A stretch of DNA of 64,000 bases from Agarivorans litoreus. GTDB taxonomy: Bacteria; Pseudomonadota; Gammaproteobacteria; Enterobacterales; Celerinatantimonadaceae. The notes under the pieces were generated by a model. That model saw only the letters and a list, made by a program, of their open reading frames with translations. It did not search any database and was not told the origin of the DNA. The position numbers were made by a program, and so were the translations under genes. The DNA lies in NCBI RefSeq assembly GCF_019649015.1, contig NZ_BLPI01000001.1, positions 3,157,001-3,221,000 on the forward strand, in the 5' to 3' direction. Of this stretch, positions 36,432 to 45,127 are shown one piece after another. Every line of letters starts with the position of its first letter. Position 1 is the first letter of the stretch.

Positions 36432-38225
36432 TTAGCTCTGATGCTGGTATAAGGTTTTGTATAAGCCCGTTTGTTCAATCAGCTGCTGATGCTCACCTAC
36501 TTGGCTAATGGCACCATCATCTAATACATAAATCAGATCGGCTTGTTTAATTGCACTTAATCGATGGGCAATAATTAGGGTGGTTCGCTGGTCTAAAAAG
36601 CCTTGCAGGTTACGATGCAGCTTCGCTTCGGTATCTGTATCTAAAGCCGAGGTGGCTTCATCTAATACCACTACTTGCGGTTTAGCCAAGATCATTCGGG
36701 CAATCGCTAGACGCTGTTTTTGCCCTCCCGATAATCTTACGCCACTTCTGCCCACTATTGTGTCTAGGGTGTCGGGCAGCTTTTCAACGGTTGTTTGTAG
36801 CTCGGCAATAGCTAAGGCTTGCCACAGCTCATCATCACTGTGTTGGCGACCCATGTTGAGGTTTTCTCTGACCGTTGTATTAAACAGTATCGGCTGTTGT
36901 AATACAGTGGAGATATTACTGCGGATGGTGGAATAACCGATTTTTTCAATCGGGGCTTTATCTAACAGGATTTGGCCGCTGTCTTTTTGGTAAAGCCCTA
37001 ACAGTAGGTTCACCAAGGTAGATTTACCGCCGCCACTTACCGACACCACCGCGACTTTTTTACCCGCTGGCAAGGTTAGGCTAATGTCTTTTAGCACTGG
37101 GGATTCTGCTGAGTAACTAAAGTTGACGTTCTTGAATTCAATATCAAAGTTTTGCTGTTTGGCAAAGGGGTTTACTTCGCAAGGGTAGTTAGGTTCTTGT
37201 TTTAGCTCAAATAGTTGATTCAAGCGCGCTAATGCTGCGTTAGCGCTAAAGTAGCTGTATTGAATGCTCAATATTTCTTGCACTGGTCCCATCATAAACC
37301 ACAAGTAGCCAAATACTGCGAAGATTTGCCCTACGGTTAAATCAGAGAAAACTACCATTAACATGGCTATAGCGCGAAACACCTCGAAGCCAACAAGGAA
37401 GATAGTGAAGCTAAGGCGGTTTACTGCGTCAGTTTTCCAATGAGAGGCAATTGCATGGTCTTTTAGCTCGCCAGCGGCGCTAATTACTCGTGAAAAGTAA
37501 TGGCCTTCTCGTTGTGTTGCGCGTAGTTGCTGAATGCTGTCTAAGGTTTCAATTAAGGCAAGTTGAAAGGCTTCAAAAGCGGCATTCTCTTTTTTCTTTA
37601 GCTCTTTTACATGGCTACCAAAAGAGCGCGAGAAATAGATAACAGCAGGGTTGAGCAGCAAAATAATTAAGCCTAGTTGCCAGTCAATCCACAGCAAAAT
37701 AACTGCCGTACCAACTATGGTGAGTAAGGCTACTAGAAACTTGGATAGGCTTTCGCTAATAAATTTATCTAGGGTTTCTACATCGGTGATACAACGGGCG
37801 CTTATGCCGCCAGAACCTTGCGTTTCATATTCACGCAGTTCAACTTTTGGTAAGTGCTCAACCAAGCGTTGGCGGATCAAAAAGCTAATTTGCTTTCCAA
37901 TGAAGGTGAATTGCCTAGCCTGCAATACACCAATCACTAGTGATGATAAACGTAAACAAACCACCACCAATAAAATCGTAAGAATATAAGCAGTGGCGGT
38001 ATGCCAGCCTTCAGGAAGTACTTGTTGAAGTACAGATATGGCTTTGCCTGGTTTTTCTAACAATACCTCGTCAACCAACAAAGGCATCATAAGTGGGATG
38101 GGTACACTCACTAAGGTAGCCAACATGGCAATGAGGTGAGCGTAAACCAAGGGCTTTTTATAGTGGAAAATTTGTTGGCGAATGGTGGCCCAAGTAAAGG
38201 TAGCCGAGGAGATGTTTGAATGCAT
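36432..38225 (-). CDS. ABC exporter, fused permease-ATPase (MsbA/LmrA-like)
   Basis: A 597-residue half-transporter. Six membrane helices (about residues 20-310) are followed by a nucleotide-binding domain with Walker A SVSGGGKSTLVNLLLG, signature LSGGQKQRLAIAR, Walker B VVVLDEATSALD and the switch histidine in IIAHRLS. It should work as a homodimer exporting lipids, drugs or peptides; no peptidase domain is present. Monocistronic, transcribed away from the helicase gene's end. Its own end touches the tandem array. Confidence 0.92.
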   Translation of the reverse strand: MHSNISSATFTWATIRQQIFHYKKPLVYAHLIAMLATLVSVPIPLMMPLLVDEVLLEKPGKAISVLQQVLPEGWHTATAYILTILLVVVCLRLSSLVIGVLQARQFTFIGKQISFLIRQRLVEHLPKVELREYETQGSGGISARCITDVETLDKFISESLSKFLVALLTIVGTAVILLWIDWQLGLIILLLNPAVIYFSRSFGSHVKELKKKENAAFEAFQLALIETLDSIQQLRATQREGHYFSRVISAAGELKDHAIASHWKTDAVNRLSFTIFLVGFEVFRAIAMLMVVFSDLTVGQIFAVFGYLWFMMGPVQEILSIQYSYFSANAALARLNQLFELKQEPNYPCEVNPFAKQQNFDIEFKNVNFSYSAESPVLKDISLTLPAGKKVAVVSVSGGGKSTLVNLLLGLYQKDSGQILLDKAPIEKIGYSTIRSNISTVLQQPILFNTTVRENLNMGRQHSDDELWQALAIAELQTTVEKLPDTLDTIVGRSGVRLSGGQKQRLAIARMILAKPQVVVLDEATSALDTDTEAKLHRNLQGFLDQRTTLIIAHRLSAIKQADLIYVLDDGAISQVGEHQQLIEQTGLYKTLYQHQS

Positions 38226-38285
38226 AATCTAAATAAGAATCTTTTTCATCTGTAATTGGGCAAGTCTACGGAGACTGAGATAAAA

Positions 38286-38318
38286 AAGCTAGAGGCTGCA
38301 AGCATTCTGGCTTGCAGC
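38286..38318 (-). terminator. Terminator of the DEAD-box helicase gene
   Basis: A 9-bp perfect stem (GCTGCAAGC / GCTTGCAGC) with ATTCTG loop, followed within a few bases on the minus strand by six Ts. It lies 33 bp after the helicase stop. Confidence 0.75.
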
Positions 38319-38350
38319 TAATTTGGCGAGTTGCAGTAAGACGCTAAGCC

Positions 38351-39754
38351 TTATTCTTCGCTAGTATCAATATCGCTGGCTTTTTGTGCCTTTTTCTGGC
38401 GAATAATAGGGGCATCGCCCATTTCGGTGCCGGCAGCAAAGGTTTTGTTGGTTTTCACCTTAGGTTTGCTGGTCTTCGCTTTTTTCTGGGTCTTGGTGTT
38501 TTGGGTATTTTTACTAAAGCTCGGCTTGGTATATTTAGGGCGTAAACCTTTAAATTTAGCGGCTAGACCCTCTAGGCTTATAAATTCTATTTTTTGCTCC
38601 AATAGTGCTTCTAGGGTTTTGAAGCTATACCAGTCTTTTGGTCCAACCAAGGAATAGGCTTGCCCAAGATTGCCTGCTCGGCCAGTTCGGCCAATGCGAT
38701 GCACATATTCCTCTACATGTTTAGGCATATCGAAGTTAATCACATGAGAGACTTGCACAATATCAAGGCCGCGTGAGGCAAGGTCGGTCGTAAACAATAC
38801 CTTTTGGTGACCGCGGCTAAACTCATCCATGATCTTGTTGCGCGCACCTTGGCTTAAATCGGCATTTAAGGCCGAACAGCTGATACCTTGCTCGGTGAAA
38901 GCGTCGGCAAGGCGCTGGGTATCGGCTCGTGTTGCGGTAAACACAATGGCTTGATTTACAGAGTCTTGTTTGAGTATCTCGGCAAGTTGTGCTTGTTTAT
39001 GGTCGAGGTGATCACTTAACAAAAACTGCTGATTAATATCTTGATGCTGGGTAAAACTAAAGCCCACCGCAATGCGTTCAGGCTCATTAAGTAATTCTAG
39101 TGCAAACGAGTTGATGGCCGCATCATCTAAGGTTGCCGAGAACATCAAGGTTTGACGCTTACGGTGATTAGCTGCTTTATTCACAAAGTTAAGCTGTTCA
39201 GCAAAACCTAAATCTAACATCCGGTCGGCTTCGTCGAGGATTAGTAGCTCCAGCCCATCTAAAAATAAGTGGCGCTTACTTAAGTGGTCGGCTAAGCGAC
39301 CAGGCGTTGCTACTACGATTTGCGGGTCTTTACGTAGCAACTTACTTTGATCGTTAAAGTTTTCTCCACCGGTGATAAGGCAGGCACGTGTTTGGGTATT
39401 GGCAATTAGCAAACGCAGCTGAGCAAATACTTGCTTAGCCAGCTCGCGGGTGGGGGTTAAAATTAGCGTGCGTGCATCGCGTTTGGAGAGGGCTCGCGTT
39501 TTTAGCATACGCTGCATGGCTGGCAGCAAGTACGCTAGCGTTTTACCTGAACCTGTTTTAGATGACGCTAGTAGATCTTTGCCCACCATTGCTGCGGGAA
39601 TTGCTCGAGCTTGGATCTCGGTGGTTTCACTAAAGCCAAGGTGCTCAATGGTTTTATTTAGGCGGGGATCTAAGCCCAGTTCAGAAAACTGCAAGTTGTT
39701 ACTCTCTTCAATAGGTATGTGATTGAGATTATAACCGTAAATGCACTGGCTCAC
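38351..39754 (-). CDS. DEAD-box ATP-dependent RNA helicase
   Basis: A 467-residue helicase: motif Q (GFSETTEIQARAIP), motif I SSKTGSGKT, PTRELAKQ, TPGRL, DEAD in LLILDEADRMLD, SAT, and the C-terminal HRIGRTGRAG. The C-terminal 60 residues are Lys/Thr-rich and probably bind RNA. If started at ATG 39754 the protein has a 21-residue leader unlike homologues. A TTG at 39691 (LQFSELGLDPRLNKTIEHLGF) would begin exactly where the family usually begins, so the true start may be there. It unwinds RNA duplexes; which process is unknown. Confidence 0.9.
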   Translation of the reverse strand: MSQCIYGYNLNHIPIEESNNLQFSELGLDPRLNKTIEHLGFSETTEIQARAIPAAMVGKDLLASSKTGSGKTLAYLLPAMQRMLKTRALSKRDARTLILTPTRELAKQVFAQLRLLIANTQTRACLITGGENFNDQSKLLRKDPQIVVATPGRLADHLSKRHLFLDGLELLILDEADRMLDLGFAEQLNFVNKAANHRKRQTLMFSATLDDAAINSFALELLNEPERIAVGFSFTQHQDINQQFLLSDHLDHKQAQLAEILKQDSVNQAIVFTATRADTQRLADAFTEQGISCSALNADLSQGARNKIMDEFSRGHQKVLFTTDLASRGLDIVQVSHVINFDMPKHVEEYVHRIGRTGRAGNLGQAYSLVGPKDWYSFKTLEALLEQKIEFISLEGLAAKFKGLRPKYTKPSFSKNTQNTKTQKKAKTSKPKVKTNKTFAAGTEMGDAPIIRQKKAQKASDIDTSEE

Positions 39755-39974
39755 ATTAAGGATTCGAGCTTAATTGGTTTATACAAGGAACAATTCTGGT
39801 TTTTCTGTGGCAAAGCTGAAGTTATGGTAAGCGTGCCTACTTTATTGATTAACTCATTCTTAGTTATTGGCTTTTTGCATAACAGCTTTAAAAACAGACA
39901 CTTTTGCTTGCTTAAGCGAGGTTGCCTTGCCATAGTTTAAGGCTGCAAAGAGTGGCTTTAGCAAAGGATTGATA

Positions 39975-42896
39975 ATGGCTGGTATTACCGAAAGGGCGGC
40001 AAGTACGAAGCGGCGATTTTCGTTTCACATTCATTTAGTGAGTGTAATGATTCTAATGCTTATTACTAGTGGGGTGGTGATAGGCACACTTAACTATTTT
40101 CATACTAGTGATATTGTTGCAGAGAATCAGGCTAGAGCTTTAGAGCAAGTTGGCCGTGCTACGGTCTCTGAACTTGAAGGGGTAATGTTTCCCGCGCAAA
40201 ACTTTGTACAAAGCCTAGCGGCTATGAATCTTACTATGGCTCAGCTAAATAACAGCCAAGGTAGTTGGTTACCCATGTTGTATTCAAGCTTAAGTCAACA
40301 GCGTGGTTTATCAGCTGTCTATATGGGCTACGCCAATGGTGACTTTTACTTAGTTCGCCCTTTAGATAGTCTGGAAAAACGTCAACGAGTTAGCGCGCCA
40401 ATTGGCTCGGTAGTATTAGTCACAAAAATTATTAATGGCCAGTCTAGTCAGGTATTTTACGATAATGAATTGGTGCCAATTCGAGACCAAGTTGATCGTG
40501 TTTATCAGCTAGATCCGCGTGAGCGCCCTTGGTACAAATTAGCAACCAGTAGCCTGGGAATTGTTGCCACTGAACCCTATGTGTTTTATACCACCAAAGA
40601 AGTGGGAGTGACCTTTGCCCATGCTAATAAACAACGCAATATGGTGGTGGGAGCAGATCTTACCTTAGCCAGTGTTTCTAAGAGCTTAAACAAGAATAAG
40701 CTTAGCGAGTCTTCGTTATTGGTGATGTTTAATAGCGACTATTCGGTATTGGCACATCAGCAAGCCTCATGGATTGGTGACAACTTGCAAATTACTGAAG
40801 AAGAAGTTGTTTTACCTCGTTTAGATAAACAAGAACTAGGTGTTCTTTCTCAGTTTTCAGGTCATTCTAATCGTGCTGATGGTGGCAGTTTCATTATTAA
40901 TGGAGAGGTTGAGGACTGGATTGGTCAAATTATTGAGCTTAACTTGGAGGTTAATACAAACCGTGAAAATGTAAAAATCGATAAGTTGTTTTTGGGGCTG
41001 GCTTCACCAGAAGATGAAATATTGATGGATGCACGAGCGGCTCGTGACCAATCGGTTATTTTTAGTATTTTTATTGTAATCGCATCTATTCCCATTGCTT
41101 GGTATGTGTCGCGTTTAGTGGCCAAGCCTTTACGCGAGTTGATGAATCAAAATGAAGCTATTATGGCGTTTAACTTTGATGCCACTAAGCAAGTTAATTC
41201 GGTAGTTTTAGAGGTACATCAATTAAGCCGAATTACTGAGCAACTGAAAAAAACCATTAAGCAGTTTTCAGATGTGTCCACCATGTTAGGGGAAGAAGAT
41301 AACTTTGGCCGTTTACTCGATAAAAGTGTGCAAGAAATGCAAACCATATTGGATATGGAACAAGGGGCGATATGGTTGAAAAACGAACAGTTGTTCGAGT
41401 TGCATAGTAAGGCTCCCGAGGGGGTGACACTGCCACAAACTTTTACCTATGCTGATACCTTAACTCAGCCCTTGGTTAAATATTTGCTCGATGCCACCAC
41501 TAGCTCAACCACTAAGTTTACGAGCTTAGATTACCAAGGCAAGCTGCTCAATTTAGTCGTATCTCCGTTGATTAATCGAGAAAACAAACTAGTGGGTATG
41601 ATTGCAACATTCAGCCATCGTCAAGCTAATGTGTCGCCACGTGTTTTGTCGTTTATTGATGCCTTAAGTAGCGTGGTGACTATCGCCATTGAAAATCGTC
41701 ACTTAATTGAATCTCAAAAGAACTTATTGGAATCCTTCATCAAGCTTACCGCTGGAGCGATTGATGCCAAATCGCCCTATACCGGTGGCCATTGCCAACG
41801 CGTTCCGGAGCTTACCAAAATGTTAGCCAATGCGGCGGTAGAACAGCAGCAGGGTGTATTTGCTGATTTCTCTATGAGTGAAGCGCAATGGGAAGAATTG
41901 TACATCGCTAGTTGGTTACATGATTGCGGTAAAGTCACCACACCAGAATACGTGGTTGATAAAGCCACTAAACTGGAAACGATCTACGATCGAATTCACG
42001 AAGTTCGTATGCGCTTTGAAGTGCTGAAACGAGATGCCCAGTTGAGCTATTGGCAGCAGGTAGCTGGTGGGCTGCCAGAGCATGAGCAAGAAACTTTGCA
42101 AGCGCAATTAGAACAGCAGTTAGCCACCTTGGATGAAGAGTTTGCCTTTGTGGCAAAATCTAATATCGGTGGTGAGTTTATGGGGGCAGAAGATATTGAG
42201 CGTTTGCATCAAATTGCCCAACGTACTTGGCAACGTACCATCGATGATAGCCTTGGTTTATCACACATGGAGCTTGATCGTAGGGCTTCGCAAAGGATTA
42301 ATTTACCGGCTACTGAAAAACTATTGGATGATAAACCAGAGCATATTATTTATCGTCGTGAAGATGAGAAGATTGATGCTGATAACCCTTGGGGCTTCAA
42401 ACTTAAGGTACCCGAGTACAAATACAATCGAGGTGAACTTTATAACTTAAGTATTGCGCGCGGAACCTTAAGTGAAGAAGAACGTTACAAGATCAACGAC
42501 CATATTGTGCAGACAATTATTATGTTGGAAAAATTGCCGTTTCCACATCATTTGAGAAGAGTACCGGAAATTGCTGGTGGGCATCATGAGAAGATGGATG
42601 GTACTGGTTACCCAAGACAACTTAGCAAAGAGCAAATGCCAACCACCGCTAGAATGATGGCGGTAGCGGATATTTTTGAAGCGTTAACAGCGGTGGATAG
42701 GCCTTATAAAAAAGGTAAAAGCCTGAGTCAGTCGCTAAAGATCATGCGTTTTATGTGTGACGATAAGCATATCGACGCAGATATATTTAGGTTGTTTCTA
42801 CATTCAGGAGTTTATTTGGAGTACGCCAAGGTTTTTCTGAAGCCGGAGCAAATAGACGAGGTAGATATAAACGATTATTTACCTGATCAAGCATAG
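39975..42896 (+). CDS. Cache-GAF-HD-GYP cyclic-di-GMP phosphodiesterase-like protein
   Basis: A 973-residue membrane sensor (start ATG 39975, MAGITERAAST, after AAAGGA). Membrane helices lie at about 20-42 and 362-383, bracketing a dCache sensor with the RERPWYKLA stretch. A HAMP-like region and a GAF-like domain (about 430-580) lead to the HD-GYP domain. The HD pair is in WLHDCGKVTTPEY (about residue 650), and HHEKMDGTGYP is at about 870. The spacing between these is some 220 residues, far more than in standard HD-GYP proteins, so there is an insertion of about 150 residues. It is convergent with a REC-REC-GGDEF gene of opposite activity. Confidence 0.9.
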   Translation: MAGITERAASTKRRFSFHIHLVSVMILMLITSGVVIGTLNYFHTSDIVAENQARALEQVGRATVSELEGVMFPAQNFVQSLAAMNLTMAQLNNSQGSWLPMLYSSLSQQRGLSAVYMGYANGDFYLVRPLDSLEKRQRVSAPIGSVVLVTKIINGQSSQVFYDNELVPIRDQVDRVYQLDPRERPWYKLATSSLGIVATEPYVFYTTKEVGVTFAHANKQRNMVVGADLTLASVSKSLNKNKLSESSLLVMFNSDYSVLAHQQASWIGDNLQITEEEVVLPRLDKQELGVLSQFSGHSNRADGGSFIINGEVEDWIGQIIELNLEVNTNRENVKIDKLFLGLASPEDEILMDARAARDQSVIFSIFIVIASIPIAWYVSRLVAKPLRELMNQNEAIMAFNFDATKQVNSVVLEVHQLSRITEQLKKTIKQFSDVSTMLGEEDNFGRLLDKSVQEMQTILDMEQGAIWLKNEQLFELHSKAPEGVTLPQTFTYADTLTQPLVKYLLDATTSSTTKFTSLDYQGKLLNLVVSPLINRENKLVGMIATFSHRQANVSPRVLSFIDALSSVVTIAIENRHLIESQKNLLESFIKLTAGAIDAKSPYTGGHCQRVPELTKMLANAAVEQQQGVFADFSMSEAQWEELYIASWLHDCGKVTTPEYVVDKATKLETIYDRIHEVRMRFEVLKRDAQLSYWQQVAGGLPEHEQETLQAQLEQQLATLDEEFAFVAKSNIGGEFMGAEDIERLHQIAQRTWQRTIDDSLGLSHMELDRRASQRINLPATEKLLDDKPEHIIYRREDEKIDADNPWGFKLKVPEYKYNRGELYNLSIARGTLSEEERYKINDHIVQTIIMLEKLPFPHHLRRVPEIAGGHHEKMDGTGYPRQLSKEQMPTTARMMAVADIFEALTAVDRPYKKGKSLSQSLKIMRFMCDDKHIDADIFRLFLHSGVYLEYAKVFLKPEQIDEVDINDYLPDQA

Positions 42897-42977
42897 GCTT
42901 TGCTGATCTTTGAGGTAACTTAATGAAAGGGGACTTAAGCTCTTAGGCTGAACCTTTCGTATTAGCGTTGGCTAAGG

Positions 42978-44222
42978 CTAATCTCCAACTACAATGTTGC
43001 GCCCAGCATTTTTGGCATTGTAGAGTAGCTCATCAGCGCGGTTTAACTGCGCGTCTAAATGCTCTTGTAGGTGGTTAGTCACGCCAATGCTAACGCTAAT
43101 TGATAAAGGAGTATCGTTATAAATAAACTCAGTTGTTGCAACTTGCTCACGAAATGCATCTAGCAGTTGGTAGGCTTGTTCATTGCTAAGCCCCGCCATT
43201 GCCACACTAAACTCTTCGCCGCCAGTGCGGGCAAATAAGAAGTTAGATAGGCCCGCCTTCATTAAACTAGAGAAATGAATTAATACAGCGTCTCCTGCTT
43301 CATGACCGTATTGGTCGTTGAATTTTTTGAAGTGATCAATATCGAGTACTGCAACTGCTAGTTGAGAGTTTTTCTCGGCTGCTTTTAGATGCAATTTACG
43401 CCCATGTTTAATGAAAAAACGGCGATTAGGAATCGCGGTTAAATAGTCTTGATAAGCGGCTTTTTCCAGCTTTTCTACCAAGGCTAAAGTGTGCAGGCTA
43501 TGATTGACTCGACATTGAAACTCTTCAATAGAAAAGGGTTTGTGTAAGTAATCGTTAGCACCGTTCTTAATGAATTTACTGGATACCGTGGCATTATCGG
43601 CTGACGACAACCCCAAAATGCTAATCCGCCGTTGGCCCATCTCGTGGCGCACTTTTTGAACCAGTTTAAAGCCATCCATGTTGGGCATTTGGTAATCACT
43701 GATCAGCAGTTTAATATCAGGATCATTTTGTAAGCAGTGAAAAGCTTCTACGCCATCATTTGCCTCTATTACATGAAACAAGTGGCGTTTTAACAAGCCA
43801 CAAATGTGTTTCCTAGCAACTTCCGAGTCTTCTGCGACCAATATTTTAGTATTTTGATTAACATAAAGCTGATTAAGAGTATCGAAGGCTAACTCGTAGG
43901 AGTAGCGACCTTCTTTAAGCACATAGTCAACCACGCCTTTAATGATTAACAGTGATTGAGTTTGCTCATCAAAAGAACCGGAAAGCACTACTGTTGGAAT
44001 GTTGTTTTCCAAGAGGTAATCAATGAGTTCTCCATTTGGTGCATCGGGTAAATTAAAATCTGCCAGTGCGGCAAAAAAGCTATTTGGTTCTGCACTATAT
44101 ACCTGCTTTGCTTGTTCCAAGCTTGAGGCAAAAACTGGCTCAAGTTGATTCAAGCGTGAAGACAAATGACGGAGAATTTTTAGTACTGTTGGGCTATCTT
44201 CTACGATTAGAATTTTTTGCAT
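42978..44222 (-). CDS. Diguanylate cyclase, tandem receiver (REC-REC-GGDEF)
   Basis: A 414-residue response regulator. REC1 (about 3-115, KILIVEDSPTVLKIL) has ALADFNLPD as the phospho-Asp region. REC2 (127-240, ILVAEDSEVARKHI) has LLISDYQMPNMDGF. The GGDEF domain follows (YQDYLTAIPNRRFF to GVTNH), with GGEEF intact near residue 330. No RxxD inhibitory site is seen in the residues before it. It should make c-di-GMP from GTP when phosphorylated. The histidine kinase is not nearby. Convergent with the HD-GYP gene, 81 bp apart. Confidence 0.92.
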   Translation of the reverse strand: MQKILIVEDSPTVLKILRHLSSRLNQLEPVFASSLEQAKQVYSAEPNSFFAALADFNLPDAPNGELIDYLLENNIPTVVLSGSFDEQTQSLLIIKGVVDYVLKEGRYSYELAFDTLNQLYVNQNTKILVAEDSEVARKHICGLLKRHLFHVIEANDGVEAFHCLQNDPDIKLLISDYQMPNMDGFKLVQKVRHEMGQRRISILGLSSADNATVSSKFIKNGANDYLHKPFSIEEFQCRVNHSLHTLALVEKLEKAAYQDYLTAIPNRRFFIKHGRKLHLKAAEKNSQLAVAVLDIDHFKKFNDQYGHEAGDAVLIHFSSLMKAGLSNFLFARTGGEEFSVAMAGLSNEQAYQLLDAFREQVATTEFIYNDTPLSISVSIGVTNHLQEHLDAQLNRADELLYNAKNAGRNIVVGD

Positions 44223-44472
44223 AACTTACTTTCCCAAAAACTCACTTGTTTATTGTGCTTTGTGTCAAATAAAACTGAACGATAAAAAACCAATATAACA
44301 AAATAACTGTTTGAAGAGGCACAGTTATTTCTAATAACCCATAACAAGAATTTACTGCGGTTTGTTGTTTTATCCGTGCTAAATACAATTGTAGATGGAT
44401 TTATGGCTGCTGGTTTTGTTTAATCACTAAGAAGTGAGTCTTGTCACTGCTTAGTGACTAAAAGGAGATAAC

Positions 44473-45099
44473 GTGTATTTAGCCGAATTTTTTACAGTGG
44501 TAGTGGTGCACCTGCTAGCCGTGGCGTCGCCCGGACCTGATCTAGCGGTAGTGCTCAAAAATAGCATATCTTTGGGGCGTAGAGCGGCTATTTTTACCTC
44601 AATCGGTGTTGGTTGTGGGATCATGGTTCATGTTATTTATTCCGTATTAGGAATTGGTTTAATCATTTCTCAGTCGATCTGGTTGTTTAATCTGATTAAG
44701 TGGTTAGGCGCTGCGTATTTAATTTTTATTGGTATTCAAGGTTTACGAGCAAAGCGTCGGGATGCCGCTGATATAGAAGCCGATACGGGTCTTAGGCTTA
44801 GCGATAAAAGTGCCTTTTTAAGTGGTTTTATGACCAATGGTTTAAACCCAAAAGCCACCTTGTTTTTTCTGTCATTATTTACCGTAATTATTAGTCCTAA
44901 TACACCAATGATGGTGCAGTTGGGCTATGGTCTATATATGGTTTTTGCTACAGCCCTGTGGTTTTCTATGATCTCTTGGCTGTTTAGCACGGCCCGTGTC
45001 CGTCGTAGGTTCTTACAAGTTGGACACTGGTTTGATCGTAGTATGGGCTTTGTTTTAGTTAGTTTGGGAATTCGTTTGCTTTTTAGTAGTCGAAACTAA
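44473..45099 (+). CDS. LysE/RhtB family exporter
   Basis: A 208-residue membrane protein starting at GTG 44473 with AAAGGAGAT upstream. The family motif ASPGPDLAVVLKNSISLGRRAAIFTSIGVG is at the N-terminus, and the second, GLNPKATLFFLSLFT, near residue 128. Five to six helices. It probably exports amino acids or related compounds; substrate unknown. A gap of 28 bp leads to the DUF748 gene on the same strand, so they may be co-transcribed. Confidence 0.88.
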   Translation: MYLAEFFTVVVVHLLAVASPGPDLAVVLKNSISLGRRAAIFTSIGVGCGIMVHVIYSVLGIGLIISQSIWLFNLIKWLGAAYLIFIGIQGLRAKRRDAADIEADTGLRLSDKSAFLSGFMTNGLNPKATLFFLSLFTVIISPNTPMMVQLGYGLYMVFATALWFSMISWLFSTARVRRRFLQVGHWFDRSMGFVLVSLGIRLLFSSRN

Positions 45100-45127
45100 T
45101 AAGCATTGGCAAATATTCGGGAGTTGT

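Noticed and set aside
39719-39940. 73-codon plus-strand frame before the HD-GYP gene
   Set aside because: It overlaps the helicase start region antisense, has no ribosome site, and the gap is needed for two divergent promoters.
42922-42959. Weak hairpin between the convergent HD-GYP and GGDEF genes
   Set aside because: Only a short GAAAGG/CCTTTC pairing with a long loop; not convincing as a terminator.
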